NCBI RefSeq assembly: GCF_000469135.2
Contig: NZ_CP048117.1
Coordinates: 425,001 to 489,000 of the forward strand
DNA from: Bacillus sp. SB49
Lineage (GTDB): Bacteria; Bacillota; Bacilli; Bacillales; Halobacillaceae
Length of the DNA stretch: 64,000 nucleotides
Reading direction: 5' to 3'
Positions 19,749 to 28,701 of this stretch are shown here, in pieces; position 1 is the stretch's first letter, and every line of letters starts with the position of its first letter. The notes under the pieces were generated by a model that did not search any database, was not told where the DNA came from, and saw nothing but the letters and a program-made list of their open reading frames with translations. The translations under genes and the position numbers were made by a program.

Positions 19749-20948
19749 TCAGATGGTTTGGACAAGAATGCTGGCGATAATGACGGACCCGATCGTTACG
19801 GAGGTGAACCCGCCGATCAGCATCGGGGGCAGGATCTCGTTGAGGATGGCTTCTTCTTCTTCCTTCGTCCTGCCGATGCTCCGGCTGACCTCTTCACATA
19901 TGAGGTAATCACCCGGGAAGCCGTACATAGCAGTCAAGGTGACGGATATGCCTTTGGCAGGGTCCCATTTGAAAATTTTCGACCCGATGGTTCCGCCGAC
20001 GATCAGACCGAGGGTTCCGACGACAATGATGGTGGCGACAGCCGGAAGGACGGCTGTGATATCAGCGATCGTGATGCCGACCAAGGAACCGGTCACGATG
20101 AAGATCAAGCCGAGCATCGCGATACTGAATCCGTTGGCTTTTTCCAATACTTTGGCAGGGTAGATGCCGAGGTAGGCGCCTGTGATCCCGATCACTAATC
20201 CGAACAAGCTGTAGCTGATGCCGGTCAGGCTCTCCAATCCTACTGCGATGGCTCCTCCGACGAAGACTAAGAACAGAAGGATGAAGCTTGATTGCTGGTA
20301 GCGTTCAGGGATGAGCTGTCTTTTCGGTTTTTCTTCCGATTGTTCCTCGTCCAATAGATTGGCAGGAGGGAGCGCTTCCGCTGCTGTAGCTGCAGCCGTC
20401 ATCGTGCGGCCTTCCATGGCCTTGCGGATTTTTAAGCCGTGCTTTCTTAAGAGGATGGACGTCAGCGGCATCCCGACCAACCCTTGAAGCGTCAGTACGA
20501 TGATAGGAATCGCTAATAAGGAGACCAAGCCTGCTTTTTGCAGCGCTTCGGCCGTGACCAGGTAGGCAATCAGCCCGCCTGTCAATGGACCGGCTCCGGC
20601 GACGCCTGTGCTGTAGCCGAAGATCGGCGGGACGATCAACAGGATGAAGGCGACGGAGAATACTAAGCCGATCAGCGTGATGAGTACGGCTTTATACTGG
20701 CTTTTCATCACTTTCATAGGGATCAACGTTCCCATGTGAACGAGCAGGGCCGGCTGTAGAACAGCGCCGACAATAGCGAAGGTGGACGCTTCGATAATAT
20801 TGGTTGGAAGGACGCCTGTCTGAATTAAGACGAAAAACCCGATCATCACGACTAATAACGTCGGAATTTTTGCTCTGGAACGGATGGAAACGACTTCGCC
20901 GACTGTAATGATAGCCAGAATGATTAAGGTTGCTGTTACCGGACTCAT
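19749..20948 (-). CDS. Multi-pass membrane protein, probable transporter
   Basis: 399 residues, about ten to eleven transmembrane helices, with a central hydrophilic loop (about 178-215, EEQSEEKPKRQLIPERYQ). Two similar-looking halves each carry Gly-rich broken helices (GVAGAGPLTGGLIAYL; TLGLIVGGTIGSKIF), reminiscent of sodium:glutamate-symporter-like or DUF3100 proteins; I cannot decide between them. GAGAGGGG precedes the ATG. It lies between two hydrolases on one transcript, so it probably imports or exports their substrate. Confidence 0.65.
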   Translation of the reverse strand: MSPVTATLIILAIITVGEVVSIRSRAKIPTLLVVMIGFFVLIQTGVLPTNIIEASTFAIVGAVLQPALLVHMGTLIPMKVMKSQYKAVLITLIGLVFSVAFILLIVPPIFGYSTGVAGAGPLTGGLIAYLVTAEALQKAGLVSLLAIPIIVLTLQGLVGMPLTSILLRKHGLKIRKAMEGRTMTAAATAAEALPPANLLDEEQSEEKPKRQLIPERYQQSSFILLFLVFVGGAIAVGLESLTGISYSLFGLVIGITGAYLGIYPAKVLEKANGFSIAMLGLIFIVTGSLVGITIADITAVLPAVATIIVVGTLGLIVGGTIGSKIFKWDPAKGISVTLTAMYGFPGDYLICEEVSRSIGRTKEEEEAILNEILPPMLIGGFTSVTIGSVIIASILVQTI

Positions 20949-20988
20949 AGAATACCCCTCTCTAGGTTAAGGTGCTTAGGATTTTGGA

Positions 20989-22197
20989 TCAGGCTTTGGT
21001 CAGTAACGTCTTTTGGCTGTCCTTGGTGAGTATTTTCTTCGAGAGGCTTATTAATAAGCGAAGCCCGTCTTCCAGTGCATCTTCATCTACAGAAAATTTA
21101 GGGTGGTGATGGGGGTAGACGATGTCTTTCTCTACGTTACCTGCGCCGACGGGGATGAAGCATCCGGGGGCCTCGGTCAAATATGCTGAGAAATCTTCTC
21201 CACCCATGATGGATCCCGTCTTCTGCAGCCAGTTTTCTCCGAACTGTTCCACGATGGTTTCTTCGACGGTCTTCGTTAAGGATTCGTCGTTGATGACCGA
21301 AGAATATCCATAATGGTAATCCAATTCATAGTCGCCTCCATGAGCGCCTGTGATGCCGCGGGCAATCCGTTCAATGAGTTGGACCGCATTCTCCCGGACT
21401 TCTTTGTCGAACGATCGAACGGATCCACCGATTTCCACATGTCCGGGAATGACGTTTTTGGCGATTCCCGCTTTTAATGTGGTGGTGGATACGACGAGCT
21501 TCTCTGACGGGGAAGTGTTTCTCGAAACGATGTGCTGAAGGTTGTTGATGACTTGTGCTCCCATCACGATAGGATCGATGGAATTCTCAGGCTGGGACGA
21601 ATGGCCGCCTTTGCCGATGATTTTCAAATCGAAGGTGTCGGAGTTGGATGTAACGGGACCATAACCGATGCCGAATTTCCCGCGTGGAAGTGTAGAGGCA
21701 AGGTGCAGGCCGACGATAAGATCGACATCATCCATCACACCGGCACGGACAAGTTCCTGTGCACCACCGGGCGGCAGCTCTTCGGCATGCTGGAAGATGA
21801 ACTTGATGTCTCCGCTGAGTTCGTCTTTCTGGCCGCTTAGTATTTTCGCTGCACCGAGAAGCATGGCGGTATGGCCGTCATGTCCGCAGGCATGCATGAC
21901 GCCGTCCACGGTGGAACGGAAATCGGCATCGTTCTCTTCCTGGATCGGCAAAGCATCCATATCTGCCCGGAGTCCCAGCGTACGGCCGGGGTATTTGCCT
22001 TTCAATCTGGCAACGACGCTCGTTTTTGTCGGTCTGCTGACCTCCAGTCCCCCGAAGGATTGCAGTGTATCGTAGACAAATTGCGAGGTGCTTACTTCCT
22101 CGAACGATAATTCCGGATACTCATGGAAGTGCCTTCTCCAAGTAATGACCTGTTCTTTCATCTCACCGATCAACTTCTCGTCGTGTGGATTCGTCAA
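20989..22197 (-). CDS. M20 family metallo-aminoacylase/carboxypeptidase
   Basis: 402 residues, TTG start at 22197 with AAGGAGG seven bases upstream; no in-frame ATG is better placed. M20D (amidohydrolase, hippurate hydrolase-like) motifs: RADMDALPI (about 77-85), ACGHDGHTAMLLGAA with the metal-bridging HDGH, HAEELPPGGA, and a late GGEDFSAYL. The family removes N-acyl groups from amino acids or cleaves dipeptides in the cytosol. First gene of a three-gene operon divergent from a LysR regulator that is the likely controller. Confidence 0.88.
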   Translation of the reverse strand: MTNPHDEKLIGEMKEQVITWRRHFHEYPELSFEEVSTSQFVYDTLQSFGGLEVSRPTKTSVVARLKGKYPGRTLGLRADMDALPIQEENDADFRSTVDGVMHACGHDGHTAMLLGAAKILSGQKDELSGDIKFIFQHAEELPPGGAQELVRAGVMDDVDLIVGLHLASTLPRGKFGIGYGPVTSNSDTFDLKIIGKGGHSSQPENSIDPIVMGAQVINNLQHIVSRNTSPSEKLVVSTTTLKAGIAKNVIPGHVEIGGSVRSFDKEVRENAVQLIERIARGITGAHGGDYELDYHYGYSSVINDESLTKTVEETIVEQFGENWLQKTGSIMGGEDFSAYLTEAPGCFIPVGAGNVEKDIVYPHHHPKFSVDEDALEDGLRLLISLSKKILTKDSQKTLLTKA

Positions 22198-22389
22198 TGT
22201 AATTCCTCCTTCTATTTAATGAAGCGAATGTATGCAGGCCAGCGTCTCTATCGACATCTTTCTCTATAAAAAAATCGTAGCACGCCGGGGGTGGGAGGAA
22301 GTAATAGATAATTTTTATACCTTGCGTCTTGTGCACAGGGAAAAGGCGGAGCAGGGATATAGATTTTTTTAATATCTTGGTGGGAGAGC

Positions 22390-22440
22390 TTGTGCAGGAT
22401 AGGAACTTAGGCTATTATATATAGAATATTCTGAAATATT
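22390..22440 (+). promoter_or_regulatory. LysR gene promoter and adjoining inverted repeat
   Basis: TTGTGC (22390-22395) and TATTAT (22413-22418) with a 17-base spacer. Just downstream, two copies of the self-complementary AATATT (22425-22430 and 22435-22440) are ten bases apart, one helical turn, a possible autoregulatory site between the divergent operons. Confidence 0.5.
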
Positions 22441-22455
22441 TAAGGGGGATATTGA

Positions 22456-23403
22456 ATGGATTTTGAGGGATTAGAGTCGTTTTTGTCCGTGGCCAAAACA
22501 AAGAGCATTTCCAAAGCAGCGAATCTATTACATATTACCCAGCCTACGTTAAGTACGAGAATCCGCAAATTAGAAGAAGAGCTCGGCTTCGTTCTGCTTA
22601 CTAGAAGCTGGGAGGGAGTCACCTTGTCCAAGGAAGGGTACCATTTCCTGCCGAATGCTGTGCAGCTGCTTCAGGAACTGAGTAACGCTTCTTTCCGTTT
22701 GACCGGTGCCGATGCGACCCGGCATAACTATTCCTTCAAAACGATATCCAACGATCCGAAGGTCTTTCGAATCGGAATGAACATATGGCTGGCGCCGATT
22801 TTCACCGAGCAGATCATTACAGAGATGGCGCTGAGTTTTCCTGACATCGAATACCGGTTCGTGACGCGGCCGACGAATATATTGAAGGATCTGATGGAGT
22901 ATGAATGCACGCACGTGAATATCTTCTATCAGAACGAGAAGGAGACACCGTTTACGAGTACGCCTATCTATGAAGATGAAATGGTTCTCGTTTGTTCGAA
23001 GAAGGATTATGCAGCGATCAAGGGGGACCCGAAGAATGTAGGGATCCTGAATAAACCGTATTTGGTTTTTGATAATCCCGTTCTTGCCAATAATATACGT
23101 TTTATAACCAGCGCGATCAGCCACTTGGACGTTCATCGATTTCAGGAAGTAGATGACTTGAATATCCTTGCTTCCTGCATATCCAAAGGCATCGGCTACT
23201 CTATTCTCCCTGCATCGATCTTCCAGCATTATTTTTCGCAGAGTTATGCAGCTTCCACCCAAATGGTCCCGTTCTCCGGCAGTCTATGGACGCTTCCTAT
23301 TCATCTGGAATACAATTCCGATCCCGATGCTCTCTTCAAAGGTCCTATCCAATCGATTCAAAACAATCTGCTCCAGTTCTTTAATAAAGTGAACGTCAGT
23401 TAA
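22456..23403 (+). CDS. LysR-type transcriptional regulator
   Basis: 315 residues. An N-terminal winged helix-turn-helix (about 1-65; SISKAANLLHITQPTLSTRI is the recognition region) is joined by a linker helix to a periplasmic-binding-protein-like effector domain (about 100-305). It is divergent from the M20-transporter-amidohydrolase operon, the normal arrangement for a LysR regulator with its target, so it probably senses the imported compound or its hydrolysis product. A strong terminator follows. Confidence 0.88.
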   Translation: MDFEGLESFLSVAKTKSISKAANLLHITQPTLSTRIRKLEEELGFVLLTRSWEGVTLSKEGYHFLPNAVQLLQELSNASFRLTGADATRHNYSFKTISNDPKVFRIGMNIWLAPIFTEQIITEMALSFPDIEYRFVTRPTNILKDLMEYECTHVNIFYQNEKETPFTSTPIYEDEMVLVCSKKDYAAIKGDPKNVGILNKPYLVFDNPVLANNIRFITSAISHLDVHRFQEVDDLNILASCISKGIGYSILPASIFQHYFSQSYAASTQMVPFSGSLWTLPIHLEYNSDPDALFKGPIQSIQNNLLQFFNKVNVS

Positions 23404-23442
23404 GCCATCGTTTCATGTTTTCTTCTATCTCGTAATCTTTCA

Positions 23443-23484
23443 GTCCCGGCGGAAGGGATAAGACGACTTCCGCCGACTTTTTTT
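23443..23484 (+). terminator. Terminator of LysR gene
   Basis: CGGCGGAAG pairs perfectly with CTTCCGCCG (extended by GTC/GAC) and is followed by TTTTTTTT. Confidence 0.9.
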
Positions 23485-23597
23485 GTTGATTAATAAAACA
23501 TCAAGAATGAGCACTTTTTAGCTTAATTATCTTAAACAATGCTCCGGGTATTCTTCTTAAAATAAGGGTGTAGCAAATATAAAGGAGGAAACAGAAA

Positions 23598-24425
23598 ATG
23601 AATGGTGGAATATCTTCGTTACCTGATTTGGAGAATGAGTTCCCGTTGTCCGCGCAGCTGGTGGAAGAGTACCAGGAGAAGGGGCATGTGTGTATTCGAA
23701 ACCTGGCCGCACAGGAGGAGATCCGGACGTACAGGAACGTAATCAAAGATGCGGTACAGGATTATGCCAAGCAGGCCGCCCCGTTAGAAGAAAGGGATAC
23801 TTTCGGTAAGGCCTTCCTGCAGGTCATGAATCTATGGGAAAAGTCGAAGGAAGTGGAGAAATTCGTGCTGGCGGAGCGGTTCGGTAAGGTTGCGGCCGAC
23901 CTGTTAGGGGTAGAAGGAGTTCGGATCTATCATGATCAGGCCCTTTATAAAGAACCGGGCGGCGGTCACACTCCGTGGCACCAGGACCAGACGTTCTGGC
24001 CTTTGGATACAAACCACACCATCACCATGTGGATGCCTCTGGTGGATATAAGCGAAGAGATGGGATCGTTATCCTTCGCTTCCAAGTCCCAGTTGGAGGG
24101 ATATATTAGTAAACTGGGAATCTCGGATGACTCCCATGCCACTTTAGGCCGGCGTATTGAGGAGAAAGCCTATGACATTGTGACGCATGGGGCAATGAAG
24201 GCGGGGGACGCGACCTTCCATAACGGGTGGACGCTCCACAGTGCGCCGGGGAACCCGACCGATCAAACACGGGAAGTGATGACGGTCATCTACGTAGCCG
24301 ACGGGGCGCGGGTCTCCGCCATCGATACCGAGGCAAGGAAAAAAGATCAGCAGCAGTGGCTGCCGGGACTTGGCGAAGGGGACTTGGTAGAAAGTAGGTT
24401 AAACCCGATTGTTTATCAGAAATAA
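23598..24425 (+). CDS. Phytanoyl-CoA dioxygenase (PhyH) family protein
   Basis: 275 residues. Fe(II)/2-oxoglutarate oxygenase fold: iron ligands in WHQDQTFW (HxD, about 128-132) and in TLHSAPGN (distal His, about 212), with an Arg (TREVMTV) placed to bind 2-oxoglutarate. AAAGGAGG precedes the ATG. Bacterial PhyH proteins hydroxylate small molecules such as ectoine, but the sequence lacks an obvious EctD signature and no ect genes are near. The following isomerase-like gene and the AraC regulator suggest a sugar or polyol-type substrate. Substrate unknown. Confidence 0.8.
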   Translation: MNGGISSLPDLENEFPLSAQLVEEYQEKGHVCIRNLAAQEEIRTYRNVIKDAVQDYAKQAAPLEERDTFGKAFLQVMNLWEKSKEVEKFVLAERFGKVAADLLGVEGVRIYHDQALYKEPGGGHTPWHQDQTFWPLDTNHTITMWMPLVDISEEMGSLSFASKSQLEGYISKLGISDDSHATLGRRIEEKAYDIVTHGAMKAGDATFHNGWTLHSAPGNPTDQTREVMTVIYVADGARVSAIDTEARKKDQQQWLPGLGEGDLVESRLNPIVYQK

Positions 24426-24442
24426 GTATAGGTAGAAAAAGG

Positions 24443-24473
24443 GAAGCGGCTCGATGGGGTCGTTTCTTTTTTT
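24443..24473 (+). terminator. Weak terminator between PhyH and TIM-barrel genes
   Basis: GAAGCGGCT pairs with GGGTCGTTTC (several G:T pairs) and is followed by TTTTTTT. It may attenuate rather than stop transcription into the next gene, whose ribosome binding site follows within ten bases. Confidence 0.5.
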
Positions 24474-24494
24474 GAAGAAAAAGGAGTGTCCAGG

Positions 24495-25280
24495 ATGAAA
24501 GTGAGATCGATTAAATCGTTGTGGGGGATGACGGGCTCTCTGGAGGAACAAGTGCGGAAAATTGCCGAGAGTGGCTACCAGGGAATAGAGGCCCCCTTGC
24601 CGTCCAAGGAGGATGCGGCCTTATTCAAAGAGCTGCTGCATTCTTATGAGCTGGATTACGTGGCTCAAATCTTCGCAGAAACAAAAGAATCGTTCCAAGC
24701 GCAGGCCGCGGCCTGTGTGGAATTCGCTCCCTTACTCGTCAATGCGCAGAGCGGGCGCGACGATATGGATGAACGGGAACAGTTCGATTTTTTCACGGAA
24801 GCGGTTCGAGTAGAGAAGGGACTCGGCCTTATTGTCGGGCACGAAACGCATCGCAGCAGGCCGCTGTTTACACCTTGGACGACCGAAAAGCTGTTGAACA
24901 CTATAGAGGATTTGAAGATCACGGCTGATTTCAGTCACTGGGTGTGTGTGACAGAGTCCTTGTTGGGGAGATATGAGAAGGCTATCCAAACGGCATGTGA
25001 ACGAACGATCCATGTGCATTCGCGCGTAGGGTATGCGCAGGGCCCGCAGGTACCGGACCCCCGGGACAGTCATTATCAAAAGGAACTCCACTCTCATTTG
25101 GGGTGGTGGAAGCGCGTGGCGGAGGAGAGGAAGAAGGAAGGCCATCCGTTTACTACCTTTACACCGGAATACGGGCCTTCGCCTTATATGCAAACGCTGC
25201 CTTATACTCAAGCGCCTGCTGCAGATCTCTGGGATGTCTGCCTATGGATGAAATCCTTCGTAGAGAAGGAGCTCGGATAA
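24495..25280 (+). CDS. Sugar phosphate isomerase/epimerase-like TIM barrel
   Basis: 261 residues from ATG 24495, with AAGGAG eight bases upstream; an in-frame GTG overlaps that site. AP-endonuclease-2/xylose-isomerase-like fold: acidic and histidine metal ligands lie at strand ends (GIEAPLP near 28, GHETHRSR near 110, DFSHW near 150, HVHSRVGYAQG near 175, TPEYGPSPY near 222). Such proteins act on sugars, inosose or polyols. Paired with the PhyH gene and followed, convergent and one base away, by an AraC regulator. Confidence 0.75.
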   Translation: MKVRSIKSLWGMTGSLEEQVRKIAESGYQGIEAPLPSKEDAALFKELLHSYELDYVAQIFAETKESFQAQAAACVEFAPLLVNAQSGRDDMDEREQFDFFTEAVRVEKGLGLIVGHETHRSRPLFTPWTTEKLLNTIEDLKITADFSHWVCVTESLLGRYEKAIQTACERTIHVHSRVGYAQGPQVPDPRDSHYQKELHSHLGWWKRVAEERKKEGHPFTTFTPEYGPSPYMQTLPYTQAPAADLWDVCLWMKSFVEKELG

Positions 25281-25281
25281 G

Positions 25282-26157
25282 TTAAGGCTGTTTGTCGGAA
25301 TGGTCTGTCCGGTATTTTCTTGGTGTCGTGCCGATCCCTTTTCGGAACAGCGTATGGAAATAAGACAGGCTCTTAAATCCGCATATGTCGGCAATATAAG
25401 AAATGGAGTAGTCCGTTGTTTTTAATAATTCCTTCGCCTTTATCAAACGTTTCAAGTTTATATACTGAGGAAGGGTGAATCCAGTCGTTTTTTTGAACGT
25501 GCGGCTGAAATGTTCCGGTGTGACGAGTGCTTCTTTGGCCAGCTTCTCCAGGGTGAGCTGCTCTTTCCACATCGTTTCGTCGATAAACAAAAGGACTTCG
25601 TTCATCCATGATTCCCTTCTCGAAGAAGTTGTGGAAGCCTCGGGTGGAAGCAGCTCCTTCGATTCACGGTTCAGGATCAGTAAAATCCAGTGCAGATAGA
25701 GCTGAAGGGCGTGTTTCGAGCCCTTGCCTTTCCATTCTTTCTTTTCCTCATCCATCTGTTCAAGAAAGGATTCTATTTCTTTGAAACCTGCCTGGGGAAG
25801 GCGGCTGGTAAACCCATTCTTAAGAAATGGATCGAAATAGGAAAAGGATTCATTCAGTTCTTTCGAGTGGATCAGGGTCGGTTTAAATAGAAGCACAGAA
25901 CAAAGGAAGGGCTCCTTTTGATCAGGGATCGCTTTATGTATAATTTCCCCGGAAATATGAAAAATTTGTCCTTTTTCCATTGGATAGACGTGCTTATCAA
26001 TGAAAAAGTGTCCACGGCCCTCGTGAACGACGACAAGCTCATACCAATCGTGAAAATGAAAAGAAACGAGAGGATCCTCTGTATTGCCTGCGATCCTGTA
26101 CATATAGACGAAAGGGAACAGGGGGTCATAAGCATGCTTTTCTAAAACAGCTTCCAA
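25282..26157 (-). CDS. AraC family transcriptional regulator
   Basis: 291 residues from TTG 26157, which has CGGAGG eight bases upstream. The longest frame would begin at ATG 26313, but that codon lies inside the terminator hairpin of the gene before it, so it is rejected. An N-terminal cupin-like sensor domain (FHFHDWYELVVVHEGRGHFFID, in pieces, about 35-60) and a C-terminal double helix-turn-helix (LTLEKLAKEALVTPEHFSR; ISYIADICGFKSLSYF) are clear. Likely controls the PhyH/TIM-barrel pair by sensing a sugar-like ligand. Confidence 0.85.
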   Translation of the reverse strand: MEAVLEKHAYDPLFPFVYMYRIAGNTEDPLVSFHFHDWYELVVVHEGRGHFFIDKHVYPMEKGQIFHISGEIIHKAIPDQKEPFLCSVLLFKPTLIHSKELNESFSYFDPFLKNGFTSRLPQAGFKEIESFLEQMDEEKKEWKGKGSKHALQLYLHWILLILNRESKELLPPEASTTSSRRESWMNEVLLFIDETMWKEQLTLEKLAKEALVTPEHFSRTFKKTTGFTLPQYINLKRLIKAKELLKTTDYSISYIADICGFKSLSYFHTLFRKGIGTTPRKYRTDHSDKQP

Positions 26158-26280
26158 TGTATAATACCTCCGTTTAAAAAGATCGACCACGGTTGTGCGG
26201 ATGGAACGGTTCTTATACTTCAGTATATCATTATCGGAGCCGGAGTTTTGGTGCAGTCGCTCCAAGTACGTATCCAGAGA

Positions 26281-26315
26281 AAATGCCCTGCCGTCTTCGC
26301 TTCGGCAGGGCATTT
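26281..26315 (-). terminator. Terminator of the Nramp-family gene
   Basis: AAATGCCCTGCCG pairs perfectly with CGGCAGGGCATTT around a nine-base loop; the minus strand continues TTTTCTCT. It lies 22 bases past the transporter stop. Confidence 0.9.
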
Positions 26316-26337
26316 CTTTATAGGGCTAATCCTCCAT

Positions 26338-27666
26338 TTAAATCAATTCGGTAACACTTAAGAGCACTCGCAGCGTAAGGAAGCAGACGATCAGCATGAC
26401 GATCCCGTACATAATGTTCTGTCCCCGCGTATTGAGGTGGCTGCCTAAAACGCCCGGCTTGTTGCAGATATACCAGATCGAACCGACAATCATAGGCAGA
26501 AGCAGACCGTTCAATGCCTGTGCTCCCATAATCAATTGGATCGGCATTTGACCGAAAGCCATGACAACCACAATCGGTGTGATGCCCGCAATCAGCATAA
26601 GCGCGCGGTTCGTAGATGTTCTTGTGTCTTCCGATTTTCCGAATGCCTGTCCGAATAAGGCGGGTTGGACGGAGATGTTGAAAAGTCCGGAAGAAAACCC
26701 GGCGGCCCATAACCCTAAGGAGAATAGTACGCCTGCGTATTGACCGAGAAGGGGGGTCAATTGATAAGCCATGTCTGCAGCGCTCGTGATCTCGGTGCCT
26801 GTGCCGTAAATCGCTGTCCCTGCACAGATCAGGATGGAGATCGAGATGATGGCTGCGATGCTGAGGTTCGTCCGTAAGTCAAAGTGGGCGAGCTTCAGCT
26901 GTGCTGCTTTGGAAAGGGTCTGCTCCTCTTTATATTTGTTCTTAATAAATGCGGACAGCCCGAGAGCGGTATTGGGTGGCAGGGTCGTTGCGATCAGCGC
27001 CAGCACGAGCCAGTAATTCTGATCCGGAACCTGGAAGGAGAATCCGGTGGTGACCAATGCTCCGAGGTCGGGACCGGAAAGGAACACGGTCAGAACAAAG
27101 GAAAGGACCATAAGTCCGATGAAGACACGGTTGATATTTTCGAGTAACCGGTAAATGCCGATCCAGGATACGACGATGGCGGAGACGGCAAGAATGGCGA
27201 CCCATGTCAGGATGGAGATGGAGGGGAGGAAGAAGTTCAGTGCCAGTGCCGCTCCGGTGAAGTTACCTGCCTGGAAAGCGATTGCTCCGAGCAGCAGGGC
27301 GAAATAAATCGTGCCGGACCACCATTTCCCCATATAAAGGCGGATCCCGTCCATAGCGGACATTTTCGTTTTGATGGTGAACTTAACGACCGGTTTCTGA
27401 AAGTAGTAGGCCGTCAAGCAGGCGATGATAAGAATCCACATCGCTTGGAAGCCGTAGCTTGCTCCGGCGATGGAGACGGTCGTAACCGTTCCGGGGCCGA
27501 CGATGCACGCAGCGACGATGAGGGCAGGACCGAGCGATTTGATTCTTTCCCTCCAACCAACAGGGGGTTCTTGGAGTTGTTTGGATTGCGTCTGTCTTTT
27601 ATGTATTTCTGCTTCGTTTGGAATGGCTATTCCTCCTATGTATGCAATGTAACCATAGTTAACCAT
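26338..27666 (-). CDS. Non-canonical Nramp-family metal transporter
   Basis: 442 residues (428 if the ATT at codon 15 is used), about 11 transmembrane helices. The Nramp (SLC11) fold is recognisable, but the metal-site motifs are changed: helix 1 reads VGPGTVTTVSIAGA instead of DPGN, and helix 6 reads TLPPNTALG instead of MPH. Nramp-related proteins lacking these residues can carry Mg2+ rather than Mn2+/Fe2+. ATG 27666 has no ribosome binding site, while AGGAGG lies seven bases before an in-frame ATT (27624). Direct repeats TAACCATA (27651-27658 and 27661-27668) lie at the start. Confidence 0.75.
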   Translation of the reverse strand: MVNYGYIAYIGGIAIPNEAEIHKRQTQSKQLQEPPVGWRERIKSLGPALIVAACIVGPGTVTTVSIAGASYGFQAMWILIIACLTAYYFQKPVVKFTIKTKMSAMDGIRLYMGKWWSGTIYFALLLGAIAFQAGNFTGAALALNFFLPSISILTWVAILAVSAIVVSWIGIYRLLENINRVFIGLMVLSFVLTVFLSGPDLGALVTTGFSFQVPDQNYWLVLALIATTLPPNTALGLSAFIKNKYKEEQTLSKAAQLKLAHFDLRTNLSIAAIISISILICAGTAIYGTGTEITSAADMAYQLTPLLGQYAGVLFSLGLWAAGFSSGLFNISVQPALFGQAFGKSEDTRTSTNRALMLIAGITPIVVVMAFGQMPIQLIMGAQALNGLLLPMIVGSIWYICNKPGVLGSHLNTRGQNIMYGIVMLIVCFLTLRVLLSVTELI

Positions 27667-27769
27667 AAATGTTCTGAAAATTCAGTTTTGTTGTCAGGTT
27701 ATCTTACGTATTATTTTTACCGGGGCTTCCATAGGCCGGGAAACAGCAGTTTATAATAAGAAGGAATCA

Positions 27770-27811
27770 AATAAAGCCTGGAGCACATTGAGATGTGCTC
27801 CAGGCTTTATT
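27770..27811 (-). terminator. Terminator of gbsR
   Basis: A 19-bp perfect inverted repeat (AATAAAGCCTGGAGCACAT and its complement) around TGAG, with TTATTTG downstream on the minus strand. Confidence 0.9.
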
Positions 27812-27923
27812 TGTAAAAATAATACTGTTTAGATGCCATAGTTGATGGGTATAAATTTTACGTACAAAAGGAACATTAATACAGCCAAAGAGCCTGTATG
27901 AAGCGTTTCTGTCCGGTCTATAC

Positions 27924-28475
27924 TTACTCTCTATGCTCTTTCGGTAAGAAATCGAAGATCTTACCGCTCCTGATCCTCTCGACCAAGTCATCCAGCCAGT
28001 GGTAATAGGTTTTTGATTCTTCCAATTGATCGTAGTATTTCTTTGCTTTCGCCACATCGTCCTGCGTGCTTTTGGCGTCTTTCATGACATCGATGAAATC
28101 TTCTTGTGCTTCTGCTATTGCAGCCAGGTTCGTTTTCACTTCCCGTTCCCACATTTGACAGTAAAACGCCATAAAGGAACGGAAAAAATTCTTTTCTGCT
28201 ATATAGGTGTGTTTTCTGGATCCGCGTGTAAATGTTTTTTTGACCATTTCGATTTCCTGGAGTTTGCGGACGCTGGTACTCATGCTCGGTTTGCTCATGC
28301 CCAGTTCTGTACGCATTTCATCAAGCGTCATTTGATCTTCAAAGTACATGGTCGCATAAAGGTTCGCGGCAGCCGGGGTCACCCCGTACGTATCCATCGT
28401 CTCTGCAATGGCGCCTATGACTTTATCTTTGGCTTCTTCTATTTTGTCATTTGGGTTTACTTTAGATTCACTCAT
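27924..28475 (-). CDS. gbsR: Choline-responsive repressor GbsR
   Basis: 183 residues, MarR-like winged helix (about 40-105; MTLDEMRTELGMSKPSMST is the recognition region) followed by a dimerisation coiled region ending FDFLPKEHRE. Length and place beside the betaine genes match GbsR of B. subtilis, which represses gbsAB and a choline importer and is released by choline. AAGGAG lies eight bases before the ATG. Divergent from gbsA; operator-like half-sites lie downstream of both promoters. Confidence 0.92.
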   Translation of the reverse strand: MSESKVNPNDKIEEAKDKVIGAIAETMDTYGVTPAAANLYATMYFEDQMTLDEMRTELGMSKPSMSTSVRKLQEIEMVKKTFTRGSRKHTYIAEKNFFRSFMAFYCQMWEREVKTNLAAIAEAQEDFIDVMKDAKSTQDDVAKAKKYYDQLEESKTYYHWLDDLVERIRSGKIFDFLPKEHRE

Positions 28476-28507
28476 AGGGTCGCTCCTTCAGATGAAAAGT
28501 AAATCGT

Positions 28508-28534
28508 GTTAAATTTTTTTCAAATCTTCTTAAC
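28508..28534. promoter_or_regulatory. Candidate GbsR half-sites in gbsR leader
   Basis: GTTAA (28508-28512) and TTAAC (28530-28534) face each other 17 bases apart, between the gbsR promoter and its start codon. The same half-sites recur downstream of the gbsA promoter, suggesting autoregulation. Confidence 0.35.
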
Positions 28535-28541
28535 GAACTTC

Positions 28542-28569
28542 ATAATAACTCGTTTGGAGAGAATGTCAA
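28542..28569 (-). promoter_or_regulatory. gbsR promoter
   Basis: On the minus strand a perfect TTGACA (28564-28569) and TATTAT (28542-28547) with a 16-base spacer. Confidence 0.7.
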
Positions 28570-28672
28570 ATATAATTGTAACTTTCAGGAAGTTGACCTG
28601 TCCACTTTTTCGCATAAGAGAAGGATTCCAGGAGTTATCTTCGAAGAAAGCACATTTGATGCCGAAATACGT

Positions 28673-28701
28673 TTGACATGATTTTTTTCTCGTGTTAGTG
28701 T
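28673..28701 (+). promoter_or_regulatory. gbsA-betA promoter
   Basis: A perfect TTGACA (28673-28678), a 17-base spacer, and a poor -10 TAGTGT (28696-28701). A poor -10 would fit a regulated promoter. Confidence 0.6.

Noticed and set aside
24443-24473. Full transcriptional separation of the PhyH and TIM-barrel genes
   Set aside because: The hairpin has many G:T pairs and is directly followed by the ribosome binding site of the next gene, leaving no room for a promoter; read-through is more likely.
25282-26313. Longer AraC reading frame starting at ATG 26313
   Set aside because: The ATG is within the terminator hairpin of the Nramp gene, whereas TTG 26157 has a CGGAGG site at correct spacing.
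27651-27668. TAACCATA direct repeats as an MntR box
   Set aside because: They do not match the B. subtilis MntR site; left only as an unexplained direct repeat.
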